A DNA stretch of 64,000 nucleotides from Incurvaria masculella (lineage: Eukaryota > Arthropoda > Insecta > Lepidoptera > Incurvariidae). The notes below the pieces were generated by a model that saw only the letters and a program-made list of their open reading frames with translations, did not search any database and was not told where the DNA came from. Shown one piece after another: positions 22,410-37,400 of the stretch. How positions within the stretch are numbered: the first letter of the stretch is position 1; every line of letters starts with the position of its first letter. The position numbers and the translations under genes are program-made. Location of the stretch: NCBI GenBank assembly GCA_946894095.1, contig OX335644.1, positions 25,091,595 through 25,155,594 of the forward strand, given 5' to 3'.

Positions 22410-25400
22410 CTGTCGGACTAGATGCATCAGTTGGGAGTCCGTGAGTGGGGAAGCGATCTGATAAACTTTTCGGTCGTAGTCAGTTCTTGCAAGTTCAGTT
22501 AGTTAGTTATATCAGTTAGTAGTTAGTTAGTCTGGTGTTAAAATTATAAAGGTTATCTTAATACAATTGTAGAATTCCAAGAACCAGTGCAAGACCAGCC
22601 AATTTTATACCTTTAGATATTAAAACATATCGGACCAATCTAGCTATTCACTCTCCACTCGCCAGAATGTTTAAAAATTATAATAAGGGTTTTACTTTCT
22701 TCATTTTGCCCTCGTGAAAACAAGAAGATATTTCATTTTCTTTTATACAAAAGTTTTATTAGACTAGTCACTGAATATCCGTGTTTGTCTATTACTGATA
22801 TTGCATTCAGGCTAAATTGTAATGTATTTTTTCTAATATTAATGTTACACTGCGTTCCTAAATGCGTATATTGCAGAGATTGCTACAATTTATGTGTACA
22901 CGTTCGTTCCGAATTGCTTATATTCACTCCCGTGAACGTCATGTTGACATAAGGGACGTGACTTGAGACCGCACACAGATCGTGCAAAGCGCTCACGGTT
23001 GAGAGCATGTGCGCCGTGTACGCTGTCAAATGGCTGTCATCGAGCTGTCATTAATCGTGTTTATTTGTAGTTCTCTGATCGTATGCACTTGTATTCTGAA
23101 ATAACGAAGGCCTTTCGCCGTTTGTTAGTCTAGTTAGACAATTCGAGCCCTAAAATAACCACTATCGAGACTTACAAGGCATTTTCGAGGTAGTTAGGTT
23201 AGGCTCTGTCACATATGTCTGCTCTAATTCTTCCGATTTGATATCGTGCAATTGTGGCTATGAGCAGTGATATCAATTCGGAACACAAGTATTCACTGTA
23301 TTCTCTTTCTCTGCGATCCTTGCAATGTACGCATTTCGGAACAAAGGGTTAGAGTGGTAATTTTGTTATACATCTATATCAAATATGTTATTTTCTGCTT
23401 TGTATATACAGTATGGTCAATACGTTCATGGAAGACATTCTTATAGGAATTATGGTTACGGGTGGTCTGACCTGGGTGCAGTGTGCACTCTCCGCTGCTC
23501 TGGCACGAAGGCATAGTTGTCCTTATCGCTGAGGTATCTCACGAAACCCTCGAAAGACAGCCAGTTCTCGGCTCTCAGGGTGGGGTCGGGCTCGTGCCTC
23601 TGTGAACAAAACTCTAAGTGAGATTGGCTTCGAAATCACTAACAAAATGGTGGTTAGACAGTTAACTGCATTCGGAGTTATGATATTTTATCCTTAGCGA
23701 ATTAAAAAATGAACGGTTCGTCGGGCAATAAACTTCACAGGATTTTTTTTATACATTCACTTAGTCTAAAGTGTTTTCCACAACTTCACTTGTATCGCGC
23801 AGCATAAAATACCTTAAGAACGGCCCGTAAGCTATGCTCCCCATGCAAACGTAGTTTACTAATCATTTGGAAACCGCTATTCCAATTAAATTGATATTTA
23901 ATATCTAATATCAGGTAACAAATATCTGTGTCTGCATGCTTTTGTTTTTTTGAAAAATCCAAAGCGAATGAAATGAAAGCAAAAAGAAAATCTTCATACG
24001 AATTTGGTTTTCTCTGTGGTTTGACCCAGAATACATTCACCGAAAAAACGAAGACATGCAGACACAGATATTTGTAGCCTAATATTAGATACCGAATACC
24101 AAGTAAGTTGGAACAGTGGTTTTCAAATTATTAGTAAACTACGTTTGTATGGGAGGCGAAATTTTCTGATGCTTACGGGCCGACCTTAAAATCGCATTCT
24201 GTTGTCGTTGTTTCTGACAATCGTAACCACAATAAAGATAATACAATCGTCTATGTGGACAATATCTTGAATGAACTACCAGAGACAAACAACGAGTTAT
24301 TGGCAATGGAAATCTAAATCATAATCATTGTCCGTCTCTTCTCCGTTGCCTTCTTTCGGGCCGCCTTGTCCGCGGGCGGCTCCAGGTCCAGAGAGCCGTT
24401 GTTAGCAGACAACATAATTTCACAGCCATCACCTGAATGATGTCCTTCAGCTGCTGTTCCGTCTTGGTCTCGCGCTGCCTCGTCTCGCAGAACTTGCCGA
24501 GCGTGGGCAGCGTCAGCACCCGGCTGACGGTGCCGTCCGGGTGCCCGCCGCTCGGTAGCGCCGCAGCCGCTAGCAGGTCGAACGCCTTCTTGCGGGCCGC
24601 CTTGTCCGCGGGCGGCTCCAGGTCCAGATAGCCGTTGTTAGCAGACAATATAATTTCACAGCCATCACCTGAATGATGTCCTTCAGCTGCTGTTCCGTCT
24701 TGGTCTCGCGCTGCCTCGTCTCGCAGAACTTGCCGAGCGTGGGCAGCGTCAGCACCCGGCTGACGGTGCCGTCCGGGTGTCCGCCGCTCGGCAGCGCCGC
24801 AGCCGCTAGCAGGTCGAACGCCTTCTTGCGGGCCGCCTTGTCCGCGGGCGGCTCCAGGTCCAGATAGCCGTTGTTAGCAGACAACATAATTTCACAGCCA
24901 TCACCTGAATGATGTCCTTCAGCTGCTGTTCCGTCTTGGTCTCGCGCTGCCTCGTCTCGCAGAACTTGCCGAGCGTGGGCAGCGTCAGCACCCGGCTGAC
25001 GGTGCCGTCCGGGTGTCCGCCGCTCGGCAGCGCCGCAGCCGCTAGCAGGTCGAACGCCTTCTTCCGGGCCGCCTTGTCCGCGGGCGGCTCCAAGTCCAGA
25101 TAGCCGTTGTTAGCAGACAACATAATTTCACAGCCATCACCTGAATGATGTCCTTCAGCTGCTGTTCCGTCTTGGTCTCGCGCTGCCTCGTCTCGCAGAA
25201 CTTGCCGAGCGTGGGCAGCGTCAGCACCCGGCTGACGGTGCCGTCCGCGTGTCCGCCGCTCGGCAGCGCCGCAGCCGCTAGCAGGTCGAACGCCTTCTTC
25301 CGGGCCGCCTTGTCCGCGGGCGGCTCCAGGTCCAGGGAGCCGTTGCGGGTCAGGAGGCCTGGGGGGCGATTTAGGATCTCTCTTTATGTCTAGTCTTCGA

Positions 25401-28400
25401 GTGGGAAGGAGTGGTGACGAAACTCATCCGTATAGCGGTGATGTACACGTAGCGCAGGCAGACCGACACATTTAGTTACAGAGGGTTAGTCTTTATTTAT
25501 CCTGTGAACGCAGTTTCAGCCATTTAAGTTAATGTCACCATTTTTGTCGCGGCCTCCTAGTCTACTAGTGGAGTGTGCACAAACTTTAAATATTGTAAGT
25601 GTGTATTTTACTTTAAGGGTTTCGTACCCAAAGGGTGCCAACGGCCCATTACTAGTCTGTCCGTCCGTCCATCCGACCGTCCGTCCGTCCGTCCGTCCGT
25701 CAGTTCGTCCATCCGTCTGTCACAGGGCTGTATCTCATGAACCGTAAAAGGTAGGCAGCTGAAATTTTCACAGAGTGTGTATTTATTTTGCCGCTATAAC
25801 AACAAATGGGTAAAATAAAAAGTAAAACAAAATAAAGACCCCTTTAAATTGCATACAACAAACGAGATTTTTACGTGTTATATTTTGTATATTTTGCACC
25901 CTTTGTGTGCGAGTCCGACTCGCACTTGGCCGGTTTTTTTATCTGTGTTTAACTCTGTTGTGGAAACATAATAAATAGGTAAAAGGTAAAATAAATAAAT
26001 ATTAACCCGTGCGGAACTCGGCGCCGGTGCGGTACAGCTCCGGAGAGCTGCGGCTGCGCTCGCCGGCCGGGTGCGGCACCGCCAGCTGCTCGAACACGTC
26101 GCGCAGCTCCGCTCGCATCACTACACTGCGCCCGGACACCGTCGTTAACTTTACTCTGTGCAGGGGCGCCGCGCCGTAGGGCCTTCGCTGTTCGGCCGAT
26201 ATCGGCCGTGACTAAGCCGGACTTTGACGGAAACGATTAGACTATTGCTAGGTGCTAAAAGTGCACATGCTCTGTTAATACATACGCTTCAATTTTAATG
26301 CAGAACGTCACCTTGTGACTGTGAGCATGGAACAGCGTGAGTAGCGATCGAAACTCATTGGCGGCATCGAAGCCACGAGTAAGTGCTATAGTTCTAACTT
26401 CGAAAGTCAGAAGAAAGCAATATCTAAAGTTCGTTGCACTAAAAAGCGTTAAGTTCTTACGTATTGTGATATGTATGCACATTAATCAAAGAAAAGAACT
26501 ACTTTACAAATATACTGCAAGGCTAGACCTGAACCATCAAAACATACCATTCGCGGGTATTGCGTATTAATGTGTCCTTGCTTCACGGTCGATTAAACAT
26601 ACAAACATATCAGATTCCTTGGAATAAGCGCAAAAAGTATATTTACTTCTTACCTATTGTTGGAACTTGAGGAAATAATTATTGAGCTAGTTCGTAAGCG
26701 AACTCAATCACATGTTTAGTGCCTACTCCGTCTTCATACAGAAGATTTCACGTTACATAGCTACATTTGATAATTTTCCAGATTGATTACTTTGAACCAG
26801 ACAAATGAGGGCTAAGCTAACCTCCTGGAATGAACGCAGGGGTCAGTATTCGCCTACGTACCTGAAACTCCGGAACAGAGCGACGAAGTCCATGAAGTCA
26901 AGCTGCGTGTCGCACCCCACCGGTCCCGTCCGGAGGTGCTTCAGATTCTCCCAGAACCGCTCGCTCGTCTCCAGCCTCCGCACGCTGAAACATCATCCGA
27001 ACTCAGAGCCGGTAGTCTAAGTTGTCACCTAAATTGGCGTTATGGCAAACCGATCGACTGGCGTTTTCGAATGTATGGAGAAATCGAAGAGCGCGCGCAG
27101 CGGGCGTTAAGCGAACTAACATTTGCGAGTCCGAGCTTGATTTGACAGCCTACTCAACGTTGCCGTAAATACGTCGACGTTGCCGTTTACGTCCGCTCAG
27201 CGTTTTCATACACATCGGAAGTCCGCGTTTGACTTTGACAGCTTGAAGAAGTAAAAGCACAGAATATCTAGTAAAAACTTGTACGGAGTTTGGAGAAAAC
27301 GCCAGTCGATCGGTTTGCCGTAAACGCCAATTTAGGTGAGAGCTCAGACTGACCACTCAGAGCCTGACCCCCAGTGTTACCTAAATTGGCGTTTATACCA
27401 AACCTATCGACTGAAGTTTTCAAATGTATGGAGAAATTGAGGAGCGCGCGCAGTGGGCGTTAAGGTGGCCCATCCCGCTCAACTCCCCATACATAAGTGG
27501 AAAGAAGATCACGCCCATATTTCTTGTAAGAGATCCAAAATGTTGCTCAAAATAGCTTTATTTGATCGAACTAGATGTCTGATGACCGTTGGCATTGTAA
27601 AATTGTGTTTGGTTTCTATGTTATAAGGTCCGAAAGTTCGCTTTTTTCGCGCGTTTTATACAATAACTTTGGAGGTGGATTACGCAATGATAAAGTAAGA
27701 ACATCTTAAAAAGATTAGTCATCAGACATAGCCTATTCAATTAAGATTTATAATCTATTTGGTTTTTGTTCGATTTTTTACTACAGCGGTCGTGGTTTAC
27801 TTTTAGCTATAAGTCGTTTTGAAATTAAAATTTTCGCAAATCTTACCAAATCATACACTATGCACATTGTCTTTTTTGTGGACATGTTGCATCTTCCTCA
27901 TCACGGAGCCTGTCTTATTCTTTGAGACAGAGAAGGTCCCAGAGCGCAACAGCACGGTTTTGTACCGTGCCCGCGAATGAGTTAGGGCCGCCGGGTTGGG
28001 CCACCTTAAGCGAAGACATTTGCGAGTCCGAGTTTGATTTGACAGCTTACTCGCCGTCGGCGTAAATACGTCGACGTTGCCGTTTACGCCGACTCCGCGT
28101 TTTCATACAAATCGTCATATATCTCTCAGAGCGGGCCAGCCGATGCTCTACAGGCCGAAGATGTTTCCTCCGCCTCGTGTTGTAGCCATGTCTGTCTCCA
28201 TTGTGCTCATAGTGGACAATTTCTTACAAATTTGGCCACGTCTAGGATGTAAAGCGATGGGGCTGTTAGTATCTTCAGCATTTTATAGCGCTCCCTGGCA
28301 TGTGCGTCCAATGGAACCCGAGCGAGGGTACGGACTGCACGCGTTTATTTGTAATAATAGCGTTTCCCTATGCCATAATCTAACGGTTGGACATTGAAAG

Positions 28401-31400
28401 CTCTTTATAATAAGCTAAACGAAGGGCACTCGAATCCGCGAGCACATTTCCTGTACATACCTGCCGGAGTGGTGCGAGGATGCCATGATACCGGTGGCGT
28501 GCGCCGTGAGGCTGCTGTGCCGCCCCTGCTGGTACGGCCTGTGTCCGCCCATCACCGCTGAGTAGGAGCTGCACACACAATCAGTATACTCTCTTAGGTA
28601 TTTTCTTTCCCCGTGCAAACTGCACCGCTCGGCAACATGTTGGATGGCGGGCATCTTTGAAGAGAAGGAAAGGCGAAGGGGCATGCGTCGTATGGTCAAA
28701 GTGACCATACAATTGTATGGGAATCCGGCGACGTGTCATATAACGCACATTTGAAACATCGGAACCGAGCGCGAATGTGCTCTAAAAATGCGTTCGTCTA
28801 GTCAGTTCTCACCCACAAAAACCCTCCAATATGCCCGCGACTATGTTTTTGAAAATTGAAGACAGTAGGTCTCACAGTAAACGTGCTAGATGGCACATCT
28901 CCTTGGCGGGTATAGTCTTTGCAAACAAGTGAAATTTGTCGTGACATGCACACGGACCATTTTCTAGGTCCGCAGAATCAGGAATCGTACAGTCAAGAAA
29001 GCCGCTTTTATAGCGGTTGTCAATGCGGTTTCCTCGCCGGAAAGGTACATGATTTCCGAGCACGGAATTCCAAGAATAGGCTTACTGCGTGCTGACAGGT
29101 AACGGAATAGAACAATGGATTGTTAGGCTGCGATCACACTTACCTGTGCCGCGCGGGCGAGTTCTGCATAGCCTCGTCGTCGCTTCGAGTGCCGGACCCG
29201 TGGCCGTGGCTGAAGGACTTGGGCGAGCAGCTCTTCAGCTCCGACGTAGATTTGTTCTTCTGGAACACACGGAGTGTTGATGTCATGTTAGGATTGGCTG
29301 TGTCCGCCGCTCGACGAAAAAGTCCGACGAACAAGAGAAGTTTCTTCCCAGAATTCTCTGATATTCAAACCCACTGCTCATCATCATCCCTCAGGCAATA
29401 AAGCGTGATAGTACGTATCTTTTAATACAACTAAATCAGAATCGGGTAAGAAGTTCTCAAGTTATAAACGAACAGGCTGACAGAAATACGGAAAAATGAC
29501 ACGGTTTATACAGTCTGTTTCTACAGGTACTGTCATGAACCTTGCTCAGTGGAACGTGCATCCATTATTCCTGTTCATCCAACCTATATTAAATTATTAT
29601 AATTAGGATAATTAGAGCACCCTTTTTTGGTTGACATTAGGTTTTTAAGAACGAATCGTTTTTCTGTCGCACAAGTTAGTGTAGTATAGTTAGTATGGTA
29701 GTAAAAGTAAAAAAAAACCGGCCAAGTGCGAGACGGACTCGCACACGAAGGGTTCCGTACCATCGTAAAAAAAAACACGTTTTTTGTATGGGAGCCCCCT
29801 TTAATTTTCATTATTTTTTAATCTTATCTATTTGTTGTTGTAGCCGCAAAATAAATACACACTCTGTGAAAATTTCAGCTGTCCACCTGTTCCGGTTACT
29901 GAGATACAGCCCTGCGACAGACGGACAGACGGACGGACGGACGGACGGACGGACAGCGGAGGCTTAGTAATAGGGTTCCGTTTTTACCCTTTGGGTACGG
30001 AACCCTAATAAAAAAACATTTATTGAGTAATAATGTACATACATAGTGAATACTATCCCCTGCACTAGTCTGTAGACTGTGCTGCAGAGAGCAGTGGACT
30101 GTTGATTTTTACACAGGTAAAGTTAGAGCAGATTTTAATGCACTAGTTCAGTTACATTGTTATTAGGTACATTATATTTATTTTCTACTATCTGTTAATA
30201 CTATGAAGTCCAAACAAACAACACAAGATAAACTATAAAACTACAACAAAAATAGCAAAAATAGCAGGTACCTAAGCGTTCTGTTTCATTACAAGAATAG
30301 AAGATAGAATAAGAGTGTGTTTTGTGTGTAAGGGTGTTAGGTTATTTGTGAGAGTGTGGTTGTATTTGTTATGTGGTATACGTGTGTTTTATGCATTTTA
30401 TGAGAGTATTTTTAGCACCTGCTCAGTTTCATCATAATTTTTCATGCATAACCAATTTTGTAGTGATTTCTGAAACTGTTTTCATGTCGCACTGAAGCAT
30501 TAGTTACCTTAAACTTAATGCAGGTTGCGTTCTTGATGGAGGCGCCGGTCGGGTGGTCGACGTGGTCGAGGGTTCCCTTCACCGGCGTGGAGTGCGCGGA
30601 GCCGCCGCCGCCGGCGCTGCCCGCCGCCGCCGTCCAGTCCCGTCCGCCGAACACCTGGATGTTTATGCGTTCTTTATAACAATAATAAGCCTTTATTGCT
30701 GTAACGTTCGGCGTCCGAAATTAAGGTCATGCGTCAGGTCAACACCGAGGATCCCTATGTGGTCGTCAATATGTAGAGTTGCTCCCTGGAAGGTCGGAAC
30801 ATTTAACTTTTTTAACTACCGGCAATCTGTCAGCCTCTGTGGCCCAGTGGCGCGACACTTCGGCGATCGCTCTCCGAAGTTAAGCAACGCTGGGTCCGGT
30901 CTGGTCTTGGATGGGTGACCATTCGATCGTTGAGAGAGGCTGGCCGTGGTTCGGATTCCACGTTAAGCTGTAGGTCCCCTTCCTTACTTACTAGGTGGTA
31001 GGGTTTATCCCGCCCGGGTTGGTACCATCGCATTGGATGAACGATGGTCGAAGCGGCAATGAAAATTGTCCGTGTTTTCCATCCAGTTCAATGTAGCCGT
31101 GCAATATAAGGAAGGTCCTGGCATGGCACCTAGTTCCCATGTGGTGTGTTGGGCTAATACCATGACAGAACTTGTGGTATTAGCCATCCATGTCCAGTCA
31201 CATAAAAAAAAAAATCTGTTTTATTCTTTTACAGCTTGTCCTACGACAAAGGCCTCCCTAAAGCTTTCCATTTTGTCCTGTCCTTTACAGTGCGTGTGCA
31301 TTCTGGGCCAGCATAAACATTCATAGGACGCAAATTCGATAGTCCTATAACACGACGAATTTGAATATCGATATTACACAAGAATTTCAACGTACATAGA

Positions 31401-34400
31401 TAGGACTATAAACACGATGTAATAACACATCCGAATAGGCTTACACTTGCATTTCCAACTAGATCTGGCTAACATAAGAAGACATGAATAAAATATGTCT
31501 CGATGTCCGATCACGCTATGCAGGCAGATGACCCATTTCCTGAGATGTACACTTTCCGATACAGTGCGTGTGAACTCACCCTTATCGCGTCCGAAACGAG
31601 CGGCTCGCAACAGCACTCGTCCTCGTAGTACAGCGCTGTGTATTTATCCTTCAGCCAGGCTAGACTCCGGTCCGCTAACTTGGCCTGTCCCATCAGCGCT
31701 CGGATCACGCTGTGTAGGCCGACGGCCCATATCCTAAGAGAACATTGTTAATTGTATGATTGACATTTTTGTGAATTTCGTGCCCATCGCCCATGTCATA
31801 TGTTACGTAAACTAGGAGATCCTAAAAGATAAATTCGGACGAAAGCCGTATAGGCGATCGCTGAGGAGTTCATTGTTTTTTACTGGATGGGCAAACATCC
31901 AGTTTTTTTTAGTAAACCAATCAAACAAATCTGCTTTCTAGCTGAAGCAAGATCGAGCTACAAGTACAATAGGCACTCTGATTTTTTTATATTTTATCAT
32001 TATCAATTCATTCAACGATCACAGTGTCAAATAACTGGCTAGAAACTTCGCTCTAAAACGTCCACTTAGTCTAAGTATACAAAAGCGTTTGCCACTGCAC
32101 TGCTGCACGTACGAGTTATTGCAAAAGAAATCATCAATTCATGATGTTCATGACAAATATAAGTTTATTTGCAAAGTAGAGCACATCTGCAGGTATGTAT
32201 ATATCTGTATATCAAAATATTGGTGACCTATGTATACGACGGTGTATACGCTGAAGATACGATGGGAGACCTATAACATGTTTGATAATGACGTTTCTGT
32301 CTTGGATTTAAACTTACTAAGCATTTCGTTAGCGACGCCATTTGTCCGTCGAATAATATGGAACCTCAAAGACGTTGGTCCGTCTTCATAAGGTCTGTAG
32401 GTAAGTACATCTAATTCCCAGCGGTATTTTCCGCCCACAATAGATCATTACCGAATTGTTATTGTAAATCGTCAAGGAACTAGTCAAAAGTTCCGACATT
32501 ACCTTGCTTTTACTCGATAAAAGCGATATAGACTAGGAGGTCGCGACAAAAATGGTAACGATAACGTAAATGACTGAAAGTGGGTTCACAGGATAAAGAC
32601 CAACCCTCTGAAGCTAAATGTGTCAGTCTGCCTGCGCCAAGTGGTTGCGTTACGTAAATAAGGCGCCTCAAAAAGTAATTATGAGGACAAACAATATATA
32701 TGATAAGGTAAATGGCTGCAGATAACGAGGTTTGAAAGTATCAGCACATACTTGCTTAGCAATACCAAAACGGAACAAATCTTTGGTTGCATTTCGTAGT
32801 TATAGGCGATTGAGGTTACGGATATAATTTTTAGTATATTTAATTATTGCATTAAAAAGGGACTGGTTATTGTTGTATTCTTAATAGATATCAATATTTC
32901 TAGACAATCCGTATATTTATCAGTAGGTAGTATGTAGGTACATACCAACATCTATTATATATTGACAATCTAGATAACGCAACCACTTGGCGCAGGCAGA
33001 CCGACATATTTAACATCAGAGGGTTGGTCTCTGACATGTGAACACAGATTCAGCCATTTACAGTATCGTGAACAAAAATGTCGTGACCTCCCGTAATAAT
33101 AAGGCTTAATGTTGTACTATCCCTTGAGAACACAGTCGTTCGTCGGCTTTGAGATTCCTGGGATCAATGTTATTTGTAACCTAGTTTAAGCAGTTGGTTA
33201 CAACTGCTTATCTGACTATTTATCTAACAAAAATCAGCGAAGTTTCTTGCCAGTTCTTCTTCGCCGTGAACGCTGAACTGGCTAATGATAAAATATGACA
33301 AATCCGAGTGCAGTGTGCTGCCTGTGGATGATGAATAAACAATAAACAACAACAATAAACAACAATACAATTTAGCCCAATATCAGTCCGTAACGACAAA
33401 AAGTAAAACTTTATTATTGGCTGTATAGTTTGTGTAGTTTAATTTTTTCAATATTGTTTAATTTAGCTGTTAAGTTTCTAAATAACGCAATAAATAAAAA
33501 AAATTGACCCGAGCGGAGCCGGGTACCTCAACTAGTACAATACAAATGCGAACGGTCGCCGCTGGCTGACCTGTAGAGCTGCGGCGGGAACAGCAGGTGC
33601 ACGGTGCGGTTGTCGCTGAGCGTGTTGCCGTACACGAGCGTGAGGCACTGCGCACCGTCCGGCGCCTGCGCGTCCAGCCCGAGCCGGCGCGCGCACGCCA
33701 GCATCTCCTGCAGCTCGCGCGCGTCCAGCGGCCGCCCGCCGAGCGCCATGTCCTTCACGGACTGCAGGTCGACGAACCTGCAAGAGGTGGGTCCCTGAAC
33801 CTGGTGGAAGGCACTCTGTACATGAAGAAAGGATATGCCTTTGTGGAGGACATGCGTGTAAAAAGTGGCCATTCAAATAGAGCAACTTGTTACGCTATGC
33901 CTCATGTCATCTCACAAATGCTAGCCTTTTTTAGTAGCCTTCAGAGTGCTGATTTATTTTAATCGACACTTAAAGGGCCTTTATTACTAAAGTGCTGATT
34001 ATCTTGCACCGATATTGATTGCAAGCTGCTAAGAAAGGCACTTAATATGTGGTGATTAAGCTTATCAGCAGTATGTGAAAAAGGCTCTTAGGGCCTCTTC
34101 CACCAAGTACTGATTAGCTTCATCTTCACATTAGAGGTATTATATTACCATCTCGCCAACGATACCAGTACAAGATAATCAGCAATTTAGTAATAAAAGT
34201 CAAAACCAGGCTAAGTCTGCTTGCCATTAGAGTTATAGTTTGTAATTTCCTATATGTACGTTTATTTTATGAAAATATATATTTTTCCATTTCATTTTAA
34301 AATATTTTTTAAGATACTTAATATTTTCTTTAGTTTTTAGTTTTTTATTTTTTTCTTTTGCCCGCCACACCGCACCTCTCCTACGTCTCTAAGGTTGAAT

Positions 34401-37400
34401 GTCAGAGAATGCCTCACGGCATTAATTCCGCCTTTTTGTGAACCATGCTTGCAGGCTTGCAAATAAAGATTTTTTTCATTTTCATTTCATTTCTGGGGAT
34501 TAATAGAAAAGATAGCTACGATAATGACTGTGCCGCCGTTAGAAACTCTTGCTATTTCTTGAACGGAATACAATTCTATCACTTTTTCAGTAGAGTTGGT
34601 AAGCTTTGTGCTACAATTGCTCCCTGCACAATTTATCCATAATATGAAGAGTAAATAAATGTATTCTCACCCTTCTTCTCCTACAACACCAGCTTCGTTT
34701 ATGTAGGCCATGTTTGCTGCATATTTCAGCGGAATCACTTCTTCAGGATTGTAGGAGAGACTGACTTCTGGTGGCTGGGTACCTTCTGAAGGTGTCTCGC
34801 CTGAAATCGGAAAGATTAATATAGACGTTTCAATTTTCAGCGCTTTTATTGATCAAGAAGGTATTTTATATGACAACGATATAACCTCTGACACTTCGAA
34901 TCTACCCACAGCTGCAATCTGACTACCTGACGTTGATATCTGAGAGGACGAAGTGTCAGAGGTCCTCACATCGCGAATTCTGAAGATGTCCACAGTGTGG
35001 TGGACGAAACGTCAAGCTAAATAAGTAAGCTGAACATTGTGTGCGCATATATAAATAATATAATTTTGGAACGGAAAGCCAATCTCTCGACCCTTGTCGT
35101 CAATGACTTTCCAAATGATGTATTTAGGCACGCAATGTAACGGTTCATCTGAACACGTTTGCACCGTTTTTTGACTAAATTCGTAAGGAGCGCTTTAGTT
35201 TCAGCGTAATTTTTTGTAGGAGTTACCTAAAGTGGGGATTTGATTGAATTGGCTATCATGAACTCTTTAGAAAATTAAAGGGTCGGTATGTCATTGGCTT
35301 TTGTGTTAGACTGGTTTATATGTCTAGGTTTCTCTTAATAATTTCGGCAGGACGTTATCATGGTACATTTTTAGGTTGTTAAATAACAAAAATAATAAAA
35401 CTCTTTATTCGGGTTAATTACTTTGATTATGACTTTACTATCGCTGCTTATTCAGGTTTTACTTTTATAACCGAGTCTGCGATATTTCTGATCAGGATAT
35501 ACGATTATTATGGCTCCACTCTGCCACAAATACATCCGGCTCGAAGGACTACATGGTCAGGGTTCACAATTAATGATGCCATAACAGACATCCGGCTCGA
35601 AGGACTACATCCAAGATATCTATATTAAATGGTCAGGGTTGACGATTAATGATGCCATAACAGACAACCGGCTCGAAGGTCCGCATCCGAGATTGCTGTA
35701 TTTCTTGTCAGGCTATATAATAACGGTGCAATAGAGAACCAGCTCGAGGAGCACAATCGAGTTTGCCATATTTCTGATCAGGCCTACGAGACATCCGGTT
35801 CGAAGGAATACAAAGTAAGATTTTTGCCTAGTCTTTACAATGAAGACGTCACATCAGATTAATTCGGCTCGAAGGAACACAAACGAGGTTGTTTTAATTC
35901 CAGTCAGGCTTCGAAATTATAAAATCCTGCTCGAAGGACCGCCGACGTACCGTGATGGTGCGGGCGCTCGGCGTGGCACGGCGGGCGGCACCACGCGAGT
36001 ACCGCGCAGCCGCGCTCCAGCCGCAGGTGCGCCTGCGCACCGCACCACTCCGCCTCCCACACCACGCACGCGGTGCCGTGGTGCATTATCTGTAACGAGG
36101 CCATCGAAGCATTAAGAGCCAACCGACAATACTTTTGATTATAGATAGAATTAGTGATATAACGATAGAAACTGCTTCACACCAAATTAGGCAAATAAAA
36201 TAAATATAAGTATAGTTAATTAAGATTCTAATTGCATTATAAAGTTTATAAAATAATTGGTAAGAATTATTATCTTTATATTATCTTTATAGTGACCAAA
36301 TTGAATTAGTGTGCAAATGCAATGTGCTAATGCGTTTATGGGTGTTAATTTTTAATTTGTTTAAAGTAGGTTTGAGCCAACTCGTAGAGCCAACGTAGTT
36401 TATGCGTGTATATTCCGCAATACTATTTGTCAGATTAATTTCAGAAAAAAACCGGCCAAGTGCGAGTCGGACTCGCACACGAAGGGTTCCGTACCATCGT
36501 AAAAAAAACTAAAAAAAACACGTTTTTTGTATGGGAGCCCCCTTTAATTTTAATTATTTTTTAATCTTACCTATTTGTTGTTATAGCGGCAAAATAAATA
36601 CACACTCTGTGAAAATTTCAGCTGTCTACCTGTTACGGTTACTGAGATACAGCCCTGTGACAGACGGACAGACGGACGGACGGACGGACAGCGGAGGCTT
36701 AGTAATAGGGTTCCGTTTTCACCCTTTGGGTACGGAACCCTAAAAATTCAACCCTGGCTATGAATCAATTTTCCAAAGTACGAATCATTCACAATTAGTG
36801 GGTTCGAGAACTACACTAACTTGTATTAAATTGTGGTCCAATGTAGTCAGCCTCAATAGCCCAGTGGCGCGACACTTCGGCGATCGCTCTCCGAAGTTAA
36901 GCAACGCTGGGTCCGGTCTGGTCTTGGATGGGTGACCATTCGACCGTTGAGAGAGGCTGGCCGTGGTTCGGATTCCACGTTAAACTGTAGGTCCCCTTCC
37001 TTACTTACTAGGTGGTAGGGTTAATCCCGCCCGGGTTGGTACCATCGCATTGAATGAACGATGGTCGAAGCGGCAATGAAAATTGTCCGTGTTTTCCATC
37101 CAGTTCAATGTAGCCGTGCAATACAAGGAAGGTCCTGGCATGGCACCTAGTTCCCATGTGGTGTGTTAGGCTAATACCATGACAGAAGGTGTGGTATTAG
37201 CCATCCATGTCCAGTCACATAAAAAAAAAGTAACTGACTTTTGATCAATGATCCAACGAACTTTCTAGCTTATAAGAAATGGTATTATAAAACGATTATA
37301 CTAAACTGTAACAACCCCATTTGTGACAAAGTTGTCACGAATGGTGTTCCACCACACAATCAACTTGTCAGAAAAGATGATCCAAGGATATTACTAAGTT

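Noticed and set aside
24437..25393. Plus-strand ORFs starting [14 protein letters not shown]
   Set aside because: Antisense shadow of the EF-region exon repeats.
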